Positions 20,179 to 30,784 of a stretch of 64,000 bases of DNA are shown here, one piece after another. Position numbers and translations under genes: made by a program. Within the stretch, counting starts at the first letter, position 1. Each line of letters starts with the position of its first letter. The notes below the pieces were generated by a model. That model was not told where the DNA came from, ran no database searches, and worked only from the letters and a program-made list of their open reading frames with translations. The stretch comes from Candidatus Sulfotelmatobacter sp. (GTDB lineage Bacteria; Acidobacteriota; Terriglobia; Terriglobales; Acidobacteriaceae), in NCBI GenBank assembly GCA_030041215.1, contig JASHOH010000006.1, forward strand, positions 17,775 to 81,774. The letters are read 5' to 3'.

Positions 20179-20886
20179 ATGGACGAGAAGAAATTTCGCC
20201 AGAACAGCCGCCGTGAATTGCTCAAACTGACGCCGGTACTGGCGCTGGGCGCATTCGCGATTCCAAACCTGCAAGAAGGATTGCTGAAAAAGGGATTGCG
20301 CTTCAGCGATTGGACTGCGGCGCGGCTGTTCCGGCCGCGTCATCTGGCGACTACATTCGATGATTCGGAAGTGACTCCGTTCGAGAAGTTCCCTCTGAAC
20401 ACTTACGACGTGGATGATCCGGGAGTGATTTTTGAAAACTGGACTTTGACCGTGAGTGGCGCGGTACAAAAGCCGGGTGACTATACGCTGGAGCAGATAC
20501 AAGCGCTGCCGCGCGTGCGGCAAAACACGCGGCATATCTGCGTCGAGGGCTGGGACGTCATCGGCCGCTTTGGTGGCGCGCGGCTTTCCGATTTTCTGGG
20601 TTTGATTGGCGCAGATCCTACGGCGCGCTTTATTACAGTGAACTGCGCCGACGATTATTACGAATCGCTGGACATGGCGACGGCGATGCATCAGCAGACG
20701 CTATTGTGTTACGAGATGTACGATCGTCCGCTCACGCGCGAGCACGGCGCGCCGCTGCGCCTGCAGATTCCGACAAAGATTGGCTACAAGCAGGCGAAAT
20801 ATTTGACGGACTTGAAGGTCACGCACGTGCTTGATCGGCTGGGATACTGGGAAGATCAGGGGTATTCGTGGTTCTACGGGCTGTAG
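20179..20886 (+). CDS. Tat-exported molybdopterin-dependent oxidoreductase (sulfite oxidase/MsrP-like)
   Basis: Twin-arginine SRRELLKLTPVLALG; RHICVEGWDVIGRFGGARLSDFL; MYDRPLTREHGAPLRLQIPTKIGYKQAKYL. Confidence 0.85.
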   Translation: MDEKKFRQNSRRELLKLTPVLALGAFAIPNLQEGLLKKGLRFSDWTAARLFRPRHLATTFDDSEVTPFEKFPLNTYDVDDPGVIFENWTLTVSGAVQKPGDYTLEQIQALPRVRQNTRHICVEGWDVIGRFGGARLSDFLGLIGADPTARFITVNCADDYYESLDMATAMHQQTLLCYEMYDRPLTREHGAPLRLQIPTKIGYKQAKYLTDLKVTHVLDRLGYWEDQGYSWFYGL

Positions 20887-20952
20887 AGGTGCGCGTCTGC
20901 GGAAATCAAGAAACTTAACCACGGAGGGCACGGGTTACACGGGGTAAAGCTG

Positions 20953-21651
20953 ATGAGTGGTGTAGTGGTTGAGATTACGCGGCAAAAAGGCAAAGACGAG
21001 CCAATCGTCGTCGGGCGCGGAGTGTATGAACACCCATTCATCGTGCGGTTGTGCCATTGGCTAAATACGATTGCTCTGTTCGTGATGGTAGGCAGCGGGC
21101 TTCAAATCTTTCGCGCGTTTCCCAGCTTTGGGGCGAAGATTCCGCAGAAGGATTTGCTGCACTGGCCGAAGCAGTTTGCCATTGGCGGATGGCTGGGCGG
21201 GGCTCTGCAATGGCATCTGACCTTCATGTGGATTTATATCGCGACCGGCGTGGTTTACATCGCGTATCAGATTTTTAGCGGGAATTATCGTCAAGTCTTG
21301 TTCACGCACCGTGACATTCCTGATGTGTGGCCGATGGTGAGGCATTACTTCTTTTTTGGTCCTAAGCCGCCGACGCGGGAAGCTTACAACGCGCTCCAAA
21401 AGCAGGCTTATACGACGGCGATTGTGCTGGGCATTCTGTCGGTAGCGACTGGATTTGCGGTGTGGAAACCGATTCAGTTTTCCTGGCTGGCGTGGATGAT
21501 GGGCGGCTTTCACTATGCCCGTATCTGGCACTTCGCTGTGATGTGGGCAATGGTGGCTTTTGTTTTAGGACATCTGGTCATGGTGATTCTGCACGGATGG
21601 AACAATTTTGTTTCCATGTTGACGGGGTGGAAGAAGGATCCAGAGTATTAG
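20953..21651 (+). CDS. Cytochrome b561/b-type haem membrane subunit
   Basis: Four TM segments with conserved His (HPFIVRLCHWLNTIALFVMVGSGLQIF; WHLTFMWIYIATGVVYI; ARIWHFAVMWAMVAFVLGHLVMV). Confidence 0.85.
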   Translation: MSGVVVEITRQKGKDEPIVVGRGVYEHPFIVRLCHWLNTIALFVMVGSGLQIFRAFPSFGAKIPQKDLLHWPKQFAIGGWLGGALQWHLTFMWIYIATGVVYIAYQIFSGNYRQVLFTHRDIPDVWPMVRHYFFFGPKPPTREAYNALQKQAYTTAIVLGILSVATGFAVWKPIQFSWLAWMMGGFHYARIWHFAVMWAMVAFVLGHLVMVILHGWNNFVSMLTGWKKDPEY

Positions 21652-21751
21652 ATCGGTTGACGACTTCAACTTCAAAATCTTAAATCGCAAACGCCGCTAA
21701 GAAAGGCCCTAAAGAGCGCAAAGCAAGAGCGCAAAGAAAAGCAGCCCGCGC

Positions 21752-22420
21752 ATGGAAAGCAAGGCATTGAACACTGCCATCGGTAATCCGGAGCAGAGTG
21801 CCGCCTCGCGTGAGCGGGAGTTGATCCTGGCCGTGCAAGGCGGCCAGCGGGAGTTGTTCTACGAACTGGTCCGGCCATATGAGCGGCGGGTTTACGCTGC
21901 GGCGCTGGCAATCCTCCGTAATGAACATGACGCCGAAGACGCCTCGCAGGAAGCCATGCTGAAGGCTCTGGCCAAGATCCGGCAGTTCCGTGCGGAGGCG
22001 CGCTTCAGCACCTGGCTCATCCAGATCACAGTCAACGAAGCTCTAATGCGCCGCAGAAGGGAGCGAACGGTGGTCATCGAAGGCATTGACGATCACGAGC
22101 CTGACGAAGGCGAGTATATGCCGCGCGATTTTGCCGACTGGCGCGAGATTCCCTCCGAAGCGCTGGAGCGCAAGGAAGTGCGCCAGCATCTGGCGAAGGC
22201 GCTGGCCTCGCTCGACAGGAAATATCGCGAGGTCTTTGTGCTGCGCGACATGGAGCACCTCAACATTCAGGAAACGGCGGAGGCGCTGGGAATTTCTATC
22301 GCCTCGGTGAAGACGCGGCTGCTGCGGGCGCGGCTGATGCTGCGCGATCTGCTGGCCGCTGGATGGGAGCAGGGCTGGTTCAGCCGGCTTCCATTCGAGA
22401 AGGGGACCAAGCCATGGTAG
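21752..22420 (+). CDS. RNA polymerase sigma factor, ECF-type
   Basis: Region 2 EHDAEDASQEAMLKALAKIRQFRAEARFSTWLIQI; region 4 YREVFVLRDMEHLNIQETAEALGISIASVKTRLLRARLMLRDLL. Confidence 0.92.
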   Translation: MESKALNTAIGNPEQSAASRERELILAVQGGQRELFYELVRPYERRVYAAALAILRNEHDAEDASQEAMLKALAKIRQFRAEARFSTWLIQITVNEALMRRRRERTVVIEGIDDHEPDEGEYMPRDFADWREIPSEALERKEVRQHLAKALASLDRKYREVFVLRDMEHLNIQETAEALGISIASVKTRLLRARLMLRDLLAAGWEQGWFSRLPFEKGTKPW

Positions 22421-23073
22421 ACCAGAAAATGTCGAGCTGCGAAGAAGTCTGGCGCGAGATTTCGAATTACATCGACGAAGACGTAGAGACTGGCCTGCGC
22501 GCGGAGATGGACGATCATTTGAAGATGTGCCCGCGTTGCGCTTCGGTACTGGCGGGAATGCAAAATGTAGTGAAGCTGTACGGCGATGAGCGCATGCTGG
22601 AGGTGCCGGCGGGATTCAGCGTTCGTTTGGAAAAACGGATCGAGCGAGGACTAGCGACAGATCTTCGCGAGCGTCGGCAGTGGTGGTCGAGTTGGATGGC
22701 CTGGCTGATACCGGTGGCGGCTGTGTTGTTGATTGCCGGAGGCATATGGCTGGCCAATCCGTCGGGATTCAGAAATCCGTTGAGATCGCAACATGCGGAG
22801 CCGGCGAAGAATATTCCTCCTGATCTTCAGGTCGTAGTTTCGGACGGGGAGAAGCTGTTTCATCTGCCGGGATGCAAATTCATCAAGGACCCGAATTCAG
22901 AGCGCACGATGACCGCCAAAGAAGCGATCCAGGAGGGCTATGCGCCGTGCACGCGGTGTCTGCGGCAGTATTTGAAGACTGGATTGATCAGTCCGCATGG
23001 GCAGGCCGGCGATAAGGACGACGAAGCGGAAGAAGAACAAGAACAGCCGATCGTCGGAGCGGCGGTGCAGTAG
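22414..23073 (+). CDS. Membrane anti-sigma factor with N-terminal zinc finger (ZAS) and C-terminal Cys/His motif
   Basis: MSSCEEVWREISNYID...DHLKMCPRC; one TM (WMAWLIPVAAVLLIAGGIWLA); FHLPGCKFIKD...GYAPCTRCL; overlaps sigma gene stop. Confidence 0.85.
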   Translation: MVDQKMSSCEEVWREISNYIDEDVETGLRAEMDDHLKMCPRCASVLAGMQNVVKLYGDERMLEVPAGFSVRLEKRIERGLATDLRERRQWWSSWMAWLIPVAAVLLIAGGIWLANPSGFRNPLRSQHAEPAKNIPPDLQVVVSDGEKLFHLPGCKFIKDPNSERTMTAKEAIQEGYAPCTRCLRQYLKTGLISPHGQAGDKDDEAEEEQEQPIVGAAVQ

Positions 23074-23149
23074 TGGCCGTGGTGAACAGATCATGTCGTC
23101 GGATCCGAAGCAGGTGACATTGTTCGTGGAAGGTGAGCTCCCCAGTCGT

Positions 23150-24373
23150 TCACGGCACCATTTGGATCACCATGGTTGCGAAGTCGATGCGCACTTCGCG
23201 CGGTTGACTGAGGACATCAAGACCGAGATGGCCATAATGGAAATCGTCGCCAACGGGCTTAGAGAAAACATTTGCGGGACGCAAGGTTGCCTCGAAACCG
23301 CCGACCCGGAACCGGATCTCGGGCAACTCCGTAATCTGGCGCTCGTTCGAACCACCGGTTTCCGTGACTTTCCTTGTGCGTTTTGAGCCGCGTTCCTTTA
23401 ACAGCGCGGGGAAATCATCGGCGAAGCGTGTCCAGAATTGCGAGCCGGCACTCTCGCCGCTGTCCAGGATGAAGTCGAGCTGCCTACCTTGAAATTCGAT
23501 GCGGGTTACGGGATTGAGTCCGTCGAAACACAAATTCGCGTCCACTGATGCGGGACCGGCGGACCCAAAGCCTGACTCGAAGGCTCCATCCGCCTTCCAC
23601 GCAAGCGACCGCAGCGCGATGGGAACCTGGATGCCGATCACTCCCCGTTCACCCGCCTTCAGATCGCTCATCGGCTCCTGAGAATCCGGTAAGACAAGGA
23701 AGGCAACATTTCGGAGAATCGAATCACCGACGGTCAGCTCGTCCACCACCGCCGTTCGAATCTTGGCTGTCCCTCCGGCCCCATCCTTGACGCTCGCAGA
23801 GGTTTCATCTACAGCGATCCCGAACAGCGCAGCCTCTTTTTCGCTGATCATCGAAAAGTTCGCGCCCGTGTCGAGCGCCCAGTGCGCGATCTTGCCGTGA
23901 ATGGAGGTGGGCGGCACGATGCCATCACGGTCCGCCTGGCCTTGAAAATGGCTGGGGCGATTGCGTGCGATGGATTGATCAGGATGCCGGCTCCACGCGG
24001 CAAAGAGCAATCGCGCATTGGTCAGGTCGGCCCGGCCTGGCTTTATTTTTAGAGCCTCATCGATTTCCCGCAACGCCTCATGATACCGCCCCAAGCGGCC
24101 ATAGAGATCAATGAGCATGTCGCGGGCATCGGCCGCTTCCTTCGTCGCTGGGTTGAGCCTTACCGCTTCGTTTAGGTATTTCTCGGCTGATTGTGGATCA
24201 TTGAAAGCGGAAGCAATGGCGCCCTTGTAGAGCACGGGGGCTTCCTGGTTCTTGAGGACATCGCGCAGTTCGAACCAGCGGTGCTGGTCATAGAGTGTCT
24301 TCGGCGAAGGCTTGTTTGTGACGGCTGTGGAACTCAGAAAGATCAGAGCGAACGCGAAAATCGCCTTGCTCAT
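23150..24373 (-). CDS. Secreted TPR-containing retropepsin-like aspartyl protease
   Basis: Signal peptide MSKAIFAFALIFLSS; HWALDTGANFSMISEKEAALFG and second LDFILDSGESAG motif. Confidence 0.8.
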   Translation of the reverse strand: MSKAIFAFALIFLSSTAVTNKPSPKTLYDQHRWFELRDVLKNQEAPVLYKGAIASAFNDPQSAEKYLNEAVRLNPATKEAADARDMLIDLYGRLGRYHEALREIDEALKIKPGRADLTNARLLFAAWSRHPDQSIARNRPSHFQGQADRDGIVPPTSIHGKIAHWALDTGANFSMISEKEAALFGIAVDETSASVKDGAGGTAKIRTAVVDELTVGDSILRNVAFLVLPDSQEPMSDLKAGERGVIGIQVPIALRSLAWKADGAFESGFGSAGPASVDANLCFDGLNPVTRIEFQGRQLDFILDSGESAGSQFWTRFADDFPALLKERGSKRTRKVTETGGSNERQITELPEIRFRVGGFEATLRPANVFSKPVGDDFHYGHLGLDVLSQPREVRIDFATMVIQMVP

Positions 24374-24457
24374 GTTTTCGTCCTCACCTTTTAAACGCGA
24401 CTGCGAAACGAACGGCCCTCGCCGCGTGGACATTGGCTTCGTGCTGCATTAAAGGAT

Positions 24458-25258
24458 CTACTGCAACGGCCCACTCTTCGCCAGCTGCATCTCTGTCTTC
24501 CGAATCATCTGCAGCCACAAAGAATCCGGATCGGAACTGAATACCGTGCCGGCGTCTGCCGGAAAAACGAACCACGCCCCCAGTTGCACCTCGGTCCGCA
24601 ATTGCTCTTTTGTCCATCCAGCGTATCCCACATAAACGTGAAAAACGCCAGCGTCAGGGCGGGCCGAAATGGTTCGTTCGAAGAGGGTCTCGTCGGAAAT
24701 CAGGTAAACGCTGCCGAAGACGTTTTCAGCTCCTTCGATCTTGCTCGACGACTGAAACAGCGCAAACACGGCCGGATGTCCGACAGGGCCTCCGAGATAG
24801 ATCGGGTCGGAGCGGTCTTTCGCGCCCTTGAGATCAAGCGCTCGTGAAAGCGGGACATCGGTGCGCCGGTTGAGAACCAGCCCGAGTACGCCTTTTTCGT
24901 CGTAGCGAACCAGCAGGATCACCGTTCCTGCAAAATGCGGATCGCCGAGTTCGCGGCTTGCCACCAGCAACTTTCCGGCCGCCAGACTCTTGGCATTCTG
25001 CGATTGAATCGGAAGAAGCGCCGCCAGCAGCATTTCGCCTTCCGTGCGCAACGCCTTGACCCAATGCGATCGACTTGGCTTGTTCGCCGGATGGCGCCCG
25101 TACAAAAACGACCTATCAGCGGCCAGCACCGGACCGTGCAACCACGTATTGAACCTCGCCACATCAAATTCCGCGGTGTAAGGATTTAGCTTTCCGGGAG
25201 CTGCGAACGTAACAATCGTGACCAGCATTGCGAGGAAGCACGATTTGCGCAGAGACAT
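24458..25258 (-). CDS. YqgE/AlgH (UPF0301) family protein with hydrophobic N-terminus
   Basis: [77 protein letters not shown]. Confidence 0.85.
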   Translation of the reverse strand: MSLRKSCFLAMLVTIVTFAAPGKLNPYTAEFDVARFNTWLHGPVLAADRSFLYGRHPANKPSRSHWVKALRTEGEMLLAALLPIQSQNAKSLAAGKLLVASRELGDPHFAGTVILLVRYDEKGVLGLVLNRRTDVPLSRALDLKGAKDRSDPIYLGGPVGHPAVFALFQSSSKIEGAENVFGSVYLISDETLFERTISARPDAGVFHVYVGYAGWTKEQLRTEVQLGAWFVFPADAGTVFSSDPDSLWLQMIRKTEMQLAKSGPLQ

Positions 25259-25432
25259 GAGCGCTCTCCTTCCGCCGAACAACGAACTGACCTCATTAAC
25301 GGTCACAGGTTGCCACTTATACCTCAGCATACGCTGTTTACGATTTGTGTCTGTGACACATCTGCTACATTGTTGACTGCCTTCGTTGACTTCCCCTTCG
25401 CAACGCTCCTACCATTGCACTCGGAATCCGGC

Positions 25433-28114
25433 ATGATCGGCCAAACCATCTCGCACTATCGCATCATCGAGAAGCTCGGTGGCGGGGGCATGGGAGTCGT
25501 TTACAAGGCCGAGGACGTGAGACTCGGGCGCTTTGTCGCTCTCAAGTTCCTGCCTCACGACGTAGCAAGTGATCCGCAGGCGCTAAGCCGGTTCCAGCGC
25601 GAGGCCAAGGCCGCCTCGGCGCTGAACCATCCCAACATCTGCACGATTTACGAGATTGACGATCAGCACGAGCAGGCGTTCATCGCGATGGAGTTTCTGG
25701 ATGGCCTGACGTTGAAGAACAGGATCGCTGGCAGACCATTGGAGATGGAGACATTATTGTCGCTTGGAGTTGAAATCGCCGATGCGCTGGACGCTGCCCA
25801 CGCCGCTGGCATCGTGCATCGGGACATCAAGCCTGCCAACATCTTCATCACAAAACGTGGGCACGCCAAGATTTTGGATTTTGGATTGGCAAAGGTGACT
25901 GCCCCAGGCAAGTGGGAATCGGCGGGCGCCAGCTCCGCGCCGACCATTACTCTGGAAGAACATCTGACGAGTCCCGGTCAAGCGATTGGAACCATCGCGT
26001 ACATGTCGCCAGAGCAAGTCCGCGCCAGGGAGCTCGACTCCCGCACTGACCTGTTTTCGTTTGGCGCCGTCCTTTACGAGATGGCGACCGGATCACTGCC
26101 CTTCCGAGGTGAGAGTTCCGGAGTGATCTTCAAGGCCATTCTGGATGCGAGCCCGACCGCGCCGGTGCGGCTGAATCCGGATCTTCCGCCGAAGCTCGAA
26201 GACATAATCAACAAATGCCTGGAGAAAGACCGCGATCTGCGATACCAGCATGCTTCCGAAATCCGCGCGGATTTGCAGCGGCTCAAGCGTGACACGGAAT
26301 CGAAGAGCGCCGTAAGTTCGGCTGCCGGGACCACTTCAGCGGCGCAGAAGAGAAAGATCTGGCTGGCTGCCTGGCCCAGCCCCACAGTACTGACACTTGT
26401 GAGCCTGGCGCTCGTTCTGATTGGGATGGGCGTTTATGTCTCGCTGGGCCGAAAAAAAACTTTCACCCCCTTCCAGACGATGAACATCGAGCGGCTCACG
26501 ACCAGCGGGATAGCCCGAAGAGTCGCCCTCTCGCCGGATGGCAACTATGTAGCCTATGTTACTGGTAATGCGGGAAAGCAGAGCCTTTGGATGCGACAGA
26601 CCGTCACCCGCAGCGATATCCAGATTATTCTCCCGAGCGAGGAGCATTATGGTGGGCTCACCTTCTCACCGGATGGAAACTACGTTTTCTACGTCCGAAG
26701 AGCAACTGCCTGGGGGTCGGGTACGCTGTATCAAATTCCCACTTTAGGCGGTGAGTCACGCAAGGTGCTAGATCACGTCGAGTCTCCGGTCGCGTTCTCC
26801 CCGGATGGCAAGCGCCTAGCCTTCATAAGAGATAACCCCGGGTCAGAGACTGCTTTGATGGTGGCGGAAGCCGATGGTAGTGGCGAGCTGCAACTCTCCG
26901 CACGGAAAGTTCCTGATCCCTTCAGTGAAGCAGGCATGTCCTGGTCCCATGACGGCAAGAGCATCGCCATCGGGGCGTATTCTGGCGGTGAGTGTTACGT
27001 AATGACCATTCAGATAGCAGACGGGTCTGTGAAACGCGTCGGTTCTCAAGGGTGGCGTCATGTCTTGAGGGTAGCCTGGCTGGCGGATTCGAGCGGGTTA
27101 GTTTTCGGGGCCCAAGATTCGGCGAACGGGCCACTTCAACTCTGGGAGCTTTCCTACCCTGATGGCCGGGCAGGAAGGGTTACCAATGATTTAGACGATT
27201 ACGTCGATCTGGATATGACAGCAGATTCGCGCGCGCTGGCGACCGTTCTGCGCGAGGTTCGCTCAAACCTCTGGCTTGCTCCCGGTGGTGCGCCCGGTCA
27301 GTCTGCCCAGATCAGTTCTAGCGTCGCCACACAGGAGGGCCTCTTCGGTCTCACGTGGACGGCGGAGGGGCGCCTTGCCTATGCTTCGCTGGCGAGCGGC
27401 CGCCGTGAGCTCTGGGTCATGGATACCGACGGCGGTTACCCGCGGCAGTTGACCTCCGCTGCCGACCTCCAGTTTTTCTCTTCGCCTTCATCTTGCCCCG
27501 ACGCGAGCATCTTGTTTGCATCCGGCGTCTACGGCGCCGCGAACATTTGGCGGATCGATTTGGATGGCGGTAACCGGAGACAGTTAACGCACGAAGGCAC
27601 AAATGGTGTCCCTTCTTGTTCGCCGGACGGAAAATGGGTGGTTTTCAACTCTTCGCGCGGGGGAGATTACTCGCTGTGGAGAGTTCCTGTCCAGGGCGGT
27701 AGCCCAGAGCAACTCACCGATTACGCTTCAGCTTTTCCCTCCGTTTCGCCCGACGGGAAGTGGATTGCCTTCGATGACTACCGACTTCCGCAGTCGCAGC
27801 GGATCGGGGTGATTCCTTTCGCAGGCGGCCAGCCTGTTCGGACCTTCGACTATTTGCCCTCCGGCGCGCCGGGCTACCCCATAATCCATTGGACCCAGGA
27901 CAGCCGTTACCTTACCTATATTCGAGACAAGCAAGGGGTCTCCAATATCTGGGCGCAGCCGCTCGACGGCAGCTCACCCAAACAGCTCACCAATTTCCCC
28001 GTCGACGTTATCTACAACTTTGCCTGGTCGCCGGACGGCCGACAACTCGCACTTGCGCGTGGCTCTCAGACCAGCGATGTAGTCCTGATCCGCAGCGTGG
28101 TCACCAATCAATAG
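25433..28114 (+). CDS. Serine/threonine protein kinase with C-terminal TolB/WD40-like propeller
   Basis: [49 protein letters not shown]; repeated FSPDGK...-type blades after a TM. Confidence 0.93.
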   Translation: MIGQTISHYRIIEKLGGGGMGVVYKAEDVRLGRFVALKFLPHDVASDPQALSRFQREAKAASALNHPNICTIYEIDDQHEQAFIAMEFLDGLTLKNRIAGRPLEMETLLSLGVEIADALDAAHAAGIVHRDIKPANIFITKRGHAKILDFGLAKVTAPGKWESAGASSAPTITLEEHLTSPGQAIGTIAYMSPEQVRARELDSRTDLFSFGAVLYEMATGSLPFRGESSGVIFKAILDASPTAPVRLNPDLPPKLEDIINKCLEKDRDLRYQHASEIRADLQRLKRDTESKSAVSSAAGTTSAAQKRKIWLAAWPSPTVLTLVSLALVLIGMGVYVSLGRKKTFTPFQTMNIERLTTSGIARRVALSPDGNYVAYVTGNAGKQSLWMRQTVTRSDIQIILPSEEHYGGLTFSPDGNYVFYVRRATAWGSGTLYQIPTLGGESRKVLDHVESPVAFSPDGKRLAFIRDNPGSETALMVAEADGSGELQLSARKVPDPFSEAGMSWSHDGKSIAIGAYSGGECYVMTIQIADGSVKRVGSQGWRHVLRVAWLADSSGLVFGAQDSANGPLQLWELSYPDGRAGRVTNDLDDYVDLDMTADSRALATVLREVRSNLWLAPGGAPGQSAQISSSVATQEGLFGLTWTAEGRLAYASLASGRRELWVMDTDGGYPRQLTSAADLQFFSSPSSCPDASILFASGVYGAANIWRIDLDGGNRRQLTHEGTNGVPSCSPDGKWVVFNSSRGGDYSLWRVPVQGGSPEQLTDYASAFPSVSPDGKWIAFDDYRLPQSQRIGVIPFAGGQPVRTFDYLPSGAPGYPIIHWTQDSRYLTYIRDKQGVSNIWAQPLDGSSPKQLTNFPVDVIYNFAWSPDGRQLALARGSQTSDVVLIRSVVTNQ

Positions 28115-28158
28115 ACTGGCCGGATTCCCAGCGCAACTGGCGAAATCAGGCTTAACTG

Positions 28159-29508
28159 TCACCGCCCTACAATAAGGTCGCTGGGACCGGGAAGATTGAT
28201 CCGGCATATATCGGTGAAACCCGCATCTTTCATCCACTGCGTATATTCGACTTCGCTATAGTCGGCGCCGCTGTCGGTGCTGACGAGCATGTTCAGTGAG
28301 AATAGTGCCGCGTGAAGAGGTCCGGTTTTATCGCGATTGAGGATGAAATCCTGCACGACGAGGCGGCCCTTTAGCGCAAGCGCCTGCCGGGCGCGCCGGA
28401 AGAGTTCTCGGTTCTCCTCCTCGGAAAACATGTGGCAGATGGCGTTCAGCATGACGATGTCATAGCCGGAGCCCAGATCGTCAGTGAGCATATCGCCGGC
28501 GCGTACCTTGACTTGCGCGGAAACACCAGCTTGCTTCACGTATTCGGTGGTAAGCGGCACGACCTCTGACACGTCAAGTATGTCGCAGTGAACATCGGAA
28601 GAAGCTCTGGCGAAGGCGATGGAGTAAGCGCCAGATCCTCCCCCGAGATCGAGGATGCGATGCACTCCGGCCGTACCCAGGGCCTTCACCACAGACGGGG
28701 CGCGCTCTTTGGCATGGCGATCCATGGCGGCAATGAAGTCGGTTGTCCATTCGGGAGTCTCGTCGCGACCGATCGGAATGCGGGTACCGCTGCGCACCGA
28801 GTCGGTCAGCGTGCTCCAGCGATGCCAAATGTTGGCTATATGGAGCAGACCGTTGCGGTGGTTGTCTTTGGAACCCTGCACAAAGAAGCGCGATGACGCG
28901 GGAGTATTTCTGTAAGTATCGCCACTCTTGCTGAGCAGTCCGAGTGCCACGAGCGCGTTGAGCAGCATGCCAACGGCGCGGGCATTGGCGTGGATCCTCG
29001 TCCCAGCCTGCTCGGCAGTCGCCCCGTCACCGACGGCGGTAAAAATGTCGAGCTCTAGCGCGGTGAGAATGCAGCGGCTCGGCATGTAGCCGCGGATCAT
29101 CTGATCGAGATGGTCGGGCAGAGTTCCTGCTTTGTCGCGGGCAGTCATTGCGGCGCGGAATTTTTCCCTGTGCTCCACCGCCATAGCTTTCATCGCAGAC
29201 GCGTCATTCCAAGCAAGGCGACCGACCGCCCTCCCCTGGCGCAGATGTGCGTCGACAATCTCACCTACATCCGACGCCTGGACACGCCGGTACCACACCC
29301 CTGCCGGATAAACCACCATCACGGGACCTTCATCGCAAAGCCCCATGCAGCCGCAGGTGGTGAGTTGGCAGTCGCCATCGAGGCCGCCTGCCTGTATCTG
29401 TCGATCGAGAGCATCGAGTACCGCGAATGAACCGCTGGCCGGGCACGACACAACACCTTCTGGTTTTTGTTGCGTACAAACGAAAAGATGAAAGCGAAAT
29501 GGTTCCAT
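28159..29508 (-). CDS. Thioredoxin-like [2Fe-2S] ferredoxin domain fused to SAM-dependent O-methyltransferase (Methyltransf_2-like)
   Basis: FHLFVCTQQKPEGVVSCPASGS...CQLTTCGCMGLCDEGPVMVVYPAGVWY; then HRILDLGGGSGAYSIAFARASSDVHCDILDVSEVV. Confidence 0.85.
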   Translation of the reverse strand: MEPFRFHLFVCTQQKPEGVVSCPASGSFAVLDALDRQIQAGGLDGDCQLTTCGCMGLCDEGPVMVVYPAGVWYRRVQASDVGEIVDAHLRQGRAVGRLAWNDASAMKAMAVEHREKFRAAMTARDKAGTLPDHLDQMIRGYMPSRCILTALELDIFTAVGDGATAEQAGTRIHANARAVGMLLNALVALGLLSKSGDTYRNTPASSRFFVQGSKDNHRNGLLHIANIWHRWSTLTDSVRSGTRIPIGRDETPEWTTDFIAAMDRHAKERAPSVVKALGTAGVHRILDLGGGSGAYSIAFARASSDVHCDILDVSEVVPLTTEYVKQAGVSAQVKVRAGDMLTDDLGSGYDIVMLNAICHMFSEEENRELFRRARQALALKGRLVVQDFILNRDKTGPLHAALFSLNMLVSTDSGADYSEVEYTQWMKDAGFTDICRINLPGPSDLIVGR

Positions 29509-29735
29509 GAATGCCTCCCAACAACAGTCCATGTTAGTCCTTTATTTCGGTCTGACAGAAGGCCCGTTGAAAGGCGAAACGGCGGGAGAGAACGATAGCC
29601 CTCACATGGGAAATGGGGTCGGGACACGTTTACACTCAGAATCCATCAAGGCCAGTCTTTGACTTGCTCCTGAAAAAAATTCGGCGCGGACCCGTGGCCC
29701 GCGCCCTGGCAATTCGTGCAGATCGACTCGGACGG

Positions 29736-29978
29736 CTAGTTCTGCTTCATCGTATTGTCTTTCTTGCTGTCGTCCTTCATGGTGTTGTCTTTCTTTGTTG
29801 TGTCTTTCTTCGCGGCCTTGGTCTTCTTGGCTGACTTGGCGGCGCTCTTCTTCGTTGAAGTGTCTTTTTTCGTCGTGTCTTGCTTGCTGGTGTCTTGCTT
29901 CATTGAATCCTGGCCGAAGGTGGGCAGCGAAGCCGCGAGCAAACAGGCAAGCATCAGACTCCCGAAAATCTTCTTCAT
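29736..29978 (-). CDS. Small secreted Lys/Asp/Thr-rich low-complexity protein
   Basis: Signal peptide MKKIFGSLMLACLLAASLPTFGQ followed by repeated (K)xDTTKKD/TKKSAAKSAKK units. Confidence 0.6.
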   Translation of the reverse strand: MKKIFGSLMLACLLAASLPTFGQDSMKQDTSKQDTTKKDTSTKKSAAKSAKKTKAAKKDTTKKDNTMKDDSKKDNTMKQN

Positions 29979-30214
29979 GTTGTCTCCTTGCAATAGGTGA
30001 GTTGGGTCGTCCGGCAGGTCTGCACCTGCAGACTAACGATGGAGATGAGCCGGGCGAAAGAAAGTTACAACATTGGGGCGGAAGGAATCAACCTTAATGG
30101 CTCTGCGTTGCCGGATGACAAACTGAGGAAAGCGCGCAAAGAAATCGCGGACGCCCGCGCGACAACCGGCGAGTATCTTTCGACTTCGTTCGGGGCAGCC
30201 CACGGCGCACACAT

Positions 30215-30784
30215 TTATTTTTGAGGAGGGTGCCGCGTTCCTTTCAGGAAGGCCTTCGTCTCGATAGCGGTGATCTTTTGGCGCAACTCTACAATTGGGC
30301 CGGGATCTGCTCCTTCGTTGTAGGCGATAGATTTCTTTTCTCCGTCGCTGACTTGCAACTCGATCCACGTAGTTGGTTCGTCGGCGCATCCTGGGCAGTC
30401 GGTTGGTGGGTTGGCGAAGGCGGGGAGTACTTTTGTGTCGATTAGGCGTTGCAGATCCTTCCAGTCTCGCTTCGTGATTCTGTACTCAGTGATTTGATCT
30501 GGATATTTCTTTTTGTCCGAATATGATCGGTTGGCAATGACAATTCGTTGCGGCTCAACGGTTGTCTCAACCTCGTTGTAACCTTCCGTGCACCAACCGC
30601 AAGAGTTTCCTACCCGCACGCGGACGACTTGTGCATTCGCGGAAGTCTTGGACAAGCTCTCTTGGCCCCAGAGGGTTGCAATCGTCAAGCCGGCCAGAAT
30701 GCTTAATCTCCAGATCCGGCGTTCGACTCGCAGGCTATGCACACTCTTCCTTAAGCGAAGGGCCGGCGCTACACGTTGGCACAC
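30215..30784 (-). CDS. Hypothetical protein with N-terminal hydrophobic segment and Cys pairs
   Basis: 189-aa ORF; NSCGWCTEGYNEVE and PTDCPGCADEPTTWIEL; coding on neighbouring strand/operon direction. Confidence 0.55.
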   Translation of the reverse strand: MCQRVAPALRLRKSVHSLRVERRIWRLSILAGLTIATLWGQESLSKTSANAQVVRVRVGNSCGWCTEGYNEVETTVEPQRIVIANRSYSDKKKYPDQITEYRITKRDWKDLQRLIDTKVLPAFANPPTDCPGCADEPTTWIELQVSDGEKKSIAYNEGADPGPIVELRQKITAIETKAFLKGTRHPPQK

